64,000 nucleotides of DNA. Origin: an uncultured Lachnospiraceae bacterium. Lineage in GTDB: Bacteria > Bacillota > Clostridia > Lachnospirales > Lachnospiraceae. The stretch covers positions 56,385 through 120,384 of the forward strand of contig CAJTPU010000012.1 of the NCBI GenBank assembly GCA_910578335.1, in the 5' to 3' direction. The translations under genes and the position numbers were made by a program. This document shows, piece after piece, positions 60,389 to 64,000 of the stretch (position 1 is the stretch's first letter; each line of letters starts with the position of its first letter). Under the pieces are notes generated by a model, which did no database searches, had not been told where the DNA came from, and saw only the letters and a list, made by a program, of their open reading frames with translations.

Positions 60389-60595
60389 TTATCCCAAAAG
60401 CTCCGCCACCTCTACGCCAAAAATATCCGCCATAGCAGTGACGGCATAAACATCCGGCATCGCCGCGCCGTTCTCCCACTTGGATATCGTGGAAGGCGTC
60501 ACATAAAGCTTTTCAGCCAATTCTTTTTGTGTCAGACCATTTGCCTTTCGCAGTTTGCGCATTTTTTCACTGATTGCCACATTCATTATCCTCAT
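60389..60595 (-). CDS. Small XRE-family regulator
   Basis: A 68-residue stand-alone HTH protein: MRKLRKANGLTQKELAEKLYVTPSTISKWENGAAMPDVYAVTAMADIFGV. There is no ligand domain. An ATG at 60586 with GAGG just before it is an alternative start. It is encoded upstream of, and on the same strand as, the three peptide/lipoprotein modules and may regulate them. Confidence 0.88.
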   Translation of the reverse strand: MRIMNVAISEKMRKLRKANGLTQKELAEKLYVTPSTISKWENGAAMPDVYAVTAMADIFGVEVAELLG

Positions 60596-60649
60596 TCCCT
60601 TTTATCCTGCCCAGCTCCGTCAGCCCCTTGTGCTGCCGAATCAACTCCC

Positions 60650-62938
60650 CTACAAAACCTTTATTTCTTCCGTCCCGTCTTTTCCAAACCGCTTTACCAG
60701 TATTTTCTGATACGGCTTATCATATCCCGCGTGCACCAGCCTGCAGGTCACCGTACCGTCCTCCCCTGCGGTAAAACGGTATTGGTTGTACATACCATTA
60801 CGATAAGCAAAATCCTCCCCATTGTCAAGGTAATGATTGTACTCCCCCTCGCCCTGCCATGCCATGACCGTCAGTGTATCAAGGGGTTTCTCTCCTACAT
60901 AAGACTGCTCTTCCATCATAGGAAGTATGGTGCCGGCTTTTACATAGATGGGACATGTATCCAGCGGTGCATCCCGCAAAATCCAGACCGGACCGGTCAA
61001 TTTTTCTCCCGTCCAATAATCGTACCAAACGCCCTCCGGCAGATAAACGGCACGCTTTGTCACGCCTTGACAAACCACCGGCGCCGCCAGTATCCTGTCC
61101 CCTAACATAAATTCATCGTTACATACCCGCGCCGTCTCGTCCTTCTCATAGTGCAGCACCAGCGGGCGCATAATAGGCATACCCGTTTTTTCTCCCTCAA
61201 AAAACAAGTCGTATATATATGGAATCCACTGGTAACGCAGCTTCACATATTTCCTGTAAATATCCACAATCTCACTGCCAAACTGCCACGGCTCCTGTCT
61301 TCTGGAGCCCAACGCCGAGTGATTGCGGAACAAAGGAGAAAAACATCCAACCTGCACCCATCTTGCCAGAAGCTCCGGTGTCGTATCCGCGCCAAAACCG
61401 CCCACATCCGTTCCCACAAAAGGCATACCGGATAAGCCAAGATTACAGAGCTGGGGAATCGCCATCTGCACATGTGCCCAAAGGCTGTTATTGTCCCCTG
61501 TCCATGCAGTCGCATATTTCTGGCTTCCTGCATAACAGGCTCTTGTAATCACAAAAGGTCTGCGCCCGTCAAGCTCCTTGAGACCGTAAAACGCTGCCCT
61601 TGCCATCTGGTGTCCGTATACATTGTGCATTTCCGCATGGGTTATTTTTCTGTCCTCATCGGAAAACACTACATCATCCGGCAGCGGACCCTTAAAGCTT
61701 GCCGGCTCATTCATATCGTTCCAGATACCGCGCACGCCCAAATCCAGAAGAAACTGCTGCTTTTTGCCCCACCATTTCCTGACAGCGGGATTTCCAAAAT
61801 CGGGAAATGCCGCATCGCCGGGCCATACTGCATTGATGTAGACTTCCCCTTCGGGCGTTTTGGCAAAATAATGATTTTCCACGCCCTCTTCATATACCTC
61901 ATAGCCCGCCTCCTGCTTCACGCCCGGGTCGTTGATAACCACCGGCTTAAAGCCCTGCAGGGACAACTTCTCCAAAAATGCCGCCGGCGCATGGTGGTAG
62001 CGTCCCTCATTCCATGTAAATACTTTGTAATCCTGCATATAGTCAATATCAAAATGCAAAACATCACAAGGAATGTCGTTTGCACGAAATCCCGCCGCCA
62101 CTTCTTCTACGTCCTCTTGCGTCGTATAGCCCCAGCGCGACTGGTGATACCCCAGCGTCCACTTCTGCGGAAGCGGACAGGTTCCGGTCAGATAAGTGTA
62201 GCCTGAAAGAACCTCCGGCATGGAAACACCCGCTATATAATAATAATCCAGCGCGCCGTCTGCTGCGCTAAACCAGTAGTAATCCTCCGATTCCTGCCCC
62301 ATATTAAAGAAGCTCTTAAAAGTATTGTCCATAAAAAGACCGTACACATGGCTGTCCGTAAGGGTAATGAAAAAAGGAATGGATTTATACAACGCTTTAA
62401 AGCAATCCACCTGCGGCGCCGGATTGTCCGTATTCCACATTTCGTAGTCATAATGCCTTTTGTCCAAAAAACCGGTCTTGTCGCCCAAGCCATAAAAATG
62501 TGCAGAGCCGTCCAGCTTCTTGATTACCTCAAAAGCGCACTCCCCGTCGTCCACCTCTGCCGCATGACCTTCCTCCATGAGAAGCCTCTTCATCTCGTCG
62601 CTGATTCTCTGCAACGGTTTTCTCTCTCCCCGATAGTCCTCGCAGACGCATACGCCGTTTTTGTCAAAAAAATCCACAAAGAAACCGTCGCTCACCCTTG
62701 CCGCGGCGTCTTTTGTCCGAATCCAGAGTGCCTCCCCTTCTTTTTCTACTGCTACCTCTGTAGGAAGCTCCTTCTCTCCCTCAATTGCTTTCGAAACCGT
62801 CCTGCTGCCGTCCTTACTCCAAAAAACATTGAAAATAAGCGGCGCCAGCACTTTTATCTGCGCCTTTTTCCCTGCAAAATCCAGTCCCACGGTCTGTCCG
62901 TCCACCTCATAACCTGTCAGCTTTCCAAATCCTTTCAT
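60650..62938 (-). CDS. Glycoside hydrolase family 31 (alpha-glucosidase/alpha-xylosidase type)
   Basis: A 762-residue cytoplasmic glycosidase. The N-terminal beta-sandwich (KLTGYEVDGQTVGLDFAGKK; HFYGLGDKTGFLDKRHYDYEMWNTDNPA) precedes the barrel. The nucleophile lies in GIWNDMNEPASF and the acid/base in TAWTGDNNSLWAHV. Further blocks: WTLGYHQSRWGY, DVLHFDIDYMQDYKVFTWN, GADTTPELLARWVQVGCFSPLFRNHS. The C-terminal beta domains end the protein. The Y-M-Q-D-Y-K-V-F-T-W-N block is of the alpha-glucosidase type. It is followed by the XRE gene 54 bases downstream. Confidence 0.93.
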   Translation of the reverse strand: MKGFGKLTGYEVDGQTVGLDFAGKKAQIKVLAPLIFNVFWSKDGSRTVSKAIEGEKELPTEVAVEKEGEALWIRTKDAAARVSDGFFVDFFDKNGVCVCEDYRGERKPLQRISDEMKRLLMEEGHAAEVDDGECAFEVIKKLDGSAHFYGLGDKTGFLDKRHYDYEMWNTDNPAPQVDCFKALYKSIPFFITLTDSHVYGLFMDNTFKSFFNMGQESEDYYWFSAADGALDYYYIAGVSMPEVLSGYTYLTGTCPLPQKWTLGYHQSRWGYTTQEDVEEVAAGFRANDIPCDVLHFDIDYMQDYKVFTWNEGRYHHAPAAFLEKLSLQGFKPVVINDPGVKQEAGYEVYEEGVENHYFAKTPEGEVYINAVWPGDAAFPDFGNPAVRKWWGKKQQFLLDLGVRGIWNDMNEPASFKGPLPDDVVFSDEDRKITHAEMHNVYGHQMARAAFYGLKELDGRRPFVITRACYAGSQKYATAWTGDNNSLWAHVQMAIPQLCNLGLSGMPFVGTDVGGFGADTTPELLARWVQVGCFSPLFRNHSALGSRRQEPWQFGSEIVDIYRKYVKLRYQWIPYIYDLFFEGEKTGMPIMRPLVLHYEKDETARVCNDEFMLGDRILAAPVVCQGVTKRAVYLPEGVWYDYWTGEKLTGPVWILRDAPLDTCPIYVKAGTILPMMEEQSYVGEKPLDTLTVMAWQGEGEYNHYLDNGEDFAYRNGMYNQYRFTAGEDGTVTCRLVHAGYDKPYQKILVKRFGKDGTEEIKVL

Positions 62939-63104
62939 CTCGTCCTCCTGATTTCATTTTTAAAGACAACAATCCGGCAAAGAATGAAAACTTTTCATGC
63001 TTCAAATGCCACGTCCATGAACCTTTTTCTCCTTTTCACAACCCTGGTTTCTATAGTCGATTATACAATATGTATTTGCCAGAAACAATGCATATTTTGC
63101 TGCT

Positions 63105-63908
63105 TTAAAAGGGCTTCCTTTTAAGGTGCAGATAGTATCGGAACAAACAGAGCCACTGAATATAGAGCGTGACGCCGTCTTCGTGCGCATGTGGCAGTCC
63201 TGCCTGCTTTAATGCCGTCTGTACCTGCCTTTTCGTGAGCAGCCCTTTCTTTCCGCAAATACCATACTGCAATGAATGGGCAATAAATTTTTGAAAAGCG
63301 CCATATTCGCTTTTCAAAAAATCAGGAACTTCCTTTTTTGCAAAATGCACCAGCACGGAATCCACTGACGGTCTCGGGTGAAAATCCTCCTTTTGAAAAT
63401 GCCACAAAATTTCCATATCCCAATTTACTTTCAAGAGCAGGGATTTTTCCGTTTCCCTTGGCTTACCCATAAACCTTTTTGCCGCTCCCTTTTCCATAAT
63501 CAGCCACATATCCGTAGGCGGGTTTTTCGCGTTCGCCAGTTTTTCTATAATTTTTGTCGTAATAAAATACGGCATGTTGGCAAAAACCTTATATGCGCCT
63601 TTTGCCGGCAGGGCATATTTCAAAAAATCCCCGCAAATCAGTTTTACATTGGCATACCGAAACAGCCTTTTCTTGGCGCTGTCACAGAGCTTTGGGTCAA
63701 TCTCAACGGAATACACAAACCCGCCCCTTTCACAAAGCGCCTCCGTCAGATGTCCCTTTCCTGTTCCAATTTCCACTATAGTGTCCTCTTTTCCAATGCC
63801 GCCAATGGAAACAATCCTGTGTATCAGTTTTTTGTCCGTTATAAAATTTTGCGAATGGGAAAGCTGTTTTGTACCGTCTGCTTTCTCCTGTCTCTTGCCT
63901 CTCTGCAT
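63105..63908 (-). CDS. erm: Erm-type 23S rRNA adenine-N6 methyltransferase
   Basis: Dimethylates A2058 of 23S rRNA, giving macrolide-lincosamide-streptogramin B resistance in known members. 267 residues. QLSHSQNFITDKKLIHRIV is the Erm-type N-terminus, VEIGTGKGHLTEAL the SAM motif I, SVEIDPKLCDSA motif II, FANMPYFITTKII the N-x-P-Y catalytic motif IV, and FHPRPSVDSVLVHF motif X. The Q-N-F-I-T-D and G-T-G-K-G forms favour Erm over the housekeeping KsgA (L-G-Q-x-F-L, G-P-G-x-G-x-L-T). AAAGGAG precedes the ATG. In the 92 bases of leader left in the window I see two TTGACA boxes (near 63966 and 63946) and no leader peptide. Confidence 0.88.
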   Translation of the reverse strand: MQRGKRQEKADGTKQLSHSQNFITDKKLIHRIVSIGGIGKEDTIVEIGTGKGHLTEALCERGGFVYSVEIDPKLCDSAKKRLFRYANVKLICGDFLKYALPAKGAYKVFANMPYFITTKIIEKLANAKNPPTDMWLIMEKGAAKRFMGKPRETEKSLLLKVNWDMEILWHFQKEDFHPRPSVDSVLVHFAKKEVPDFLKSEYGAFQKFIAHSLQYGICGKKGLLTKRQVQTALKQAGLPHAHEDGVTLYIQWLCLFRYYLHLKRKPF

Positions 63909-64000
63909 AATGTTCTCCTTTCCAAAGCCTCTGTCTGCTTCTAAAAGGATTCGGGTGTCAAAAGCCCTGTCCGAAAATGTTGGTTGTCAATTTGACCTAA

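Overview
The window reads as chromosome of a gut Clostridia, most likely a Lachnospiraceae member. The grounds are the gene content (DUF4364, PF06541, an S4-domain YlmH homologue, a bile-salt-hydrolase-family enzyme, a SpoIID-like/peptidoglycan-binding protein), strong AGGAGG-type ribosome sites and sigma-A-type TTGACA/TATAAT promoters. No ribosomal RNA or marker gene fixes the genus. Family names come from motif recognition and recalled families, not from a search.

Layout. 0-6 kb: Nudix hydrolase, lipoprotein, tRNA-Pro(AGG), AI-2E-type membrane protein, PepD dipeptidase, SLC13/ArsB-type permease. 6-14 kb: a sugar region with a GH43 enzyme, a scar where a decayed GH3 beta-glucosidase meets an AraC fragment, the rhaB-rhaA-rhaD rhamnose operon, and a divergent AraC activator with a direct-repeat operator between it and rhaB. 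14-20 kb: Na/Pi-cotransporter-like protein behind a yybP-ykoY-type (Mn2+) riboswitch, Cu/Zn-SOD-like protein, a clan-A-like glycosidase, and the infC-rpmI-rplT operon (ATT start for infC, leader terminator). 20-28 kb: exonuclease-type phosphatase, malic enzyme, radical SAM protein, DUF4364, VanZ-like protein, RarA, bile-salt-hydrolase family protein. 28-35 kb: metal cluster with a ZIP transporter and two G3E GTPases, one carrying eleven Cys/His decapeptide repeats, interrupted by a frameshifted AlbA_2/ATPase gene. 35-44.5 kb: DUF1508 protein, SMI1/leucine-rich protein, and a four-gene operon (giant solenoid protein, divergent Hsp70-like protein, helical-repeat protein, coiled-coil membrane protein) of unknown function. 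44.5-50.9 kb: alcohol dehydrogenase, class III aminotransferase, cytidylate-kinase-like protein, amino-acid ABC transporter with a leader terminator, XRE-cupin regulator. 51-60.6 kb: SpoIID-like protein, then three tandem modules of a small secreted protein followed by a large solute-binding lipoprotein, with an XRE regulator upstream. 60.6-64 kb: GH31 glycosidase and an Erm-type 23S rRNA methyltransferase.

Most notable are: (i) a roughly 207-bp palindromic mobile element in two copies, with conserved arms but unrelated self-complementary cores, one copy flanked by a perfect 11-bp target duplication and splitting the Hsp70-like operon; (ii) that operon itself; (iii) the three peptide/solute-binding-protein modules, which share an upstream motif and have no transporter genes; (iv) the Mn2+-type riboswitch in front of a Na/Pi-type carrier; and (v) the metal-binding repeat domain of the G3E GTPase.
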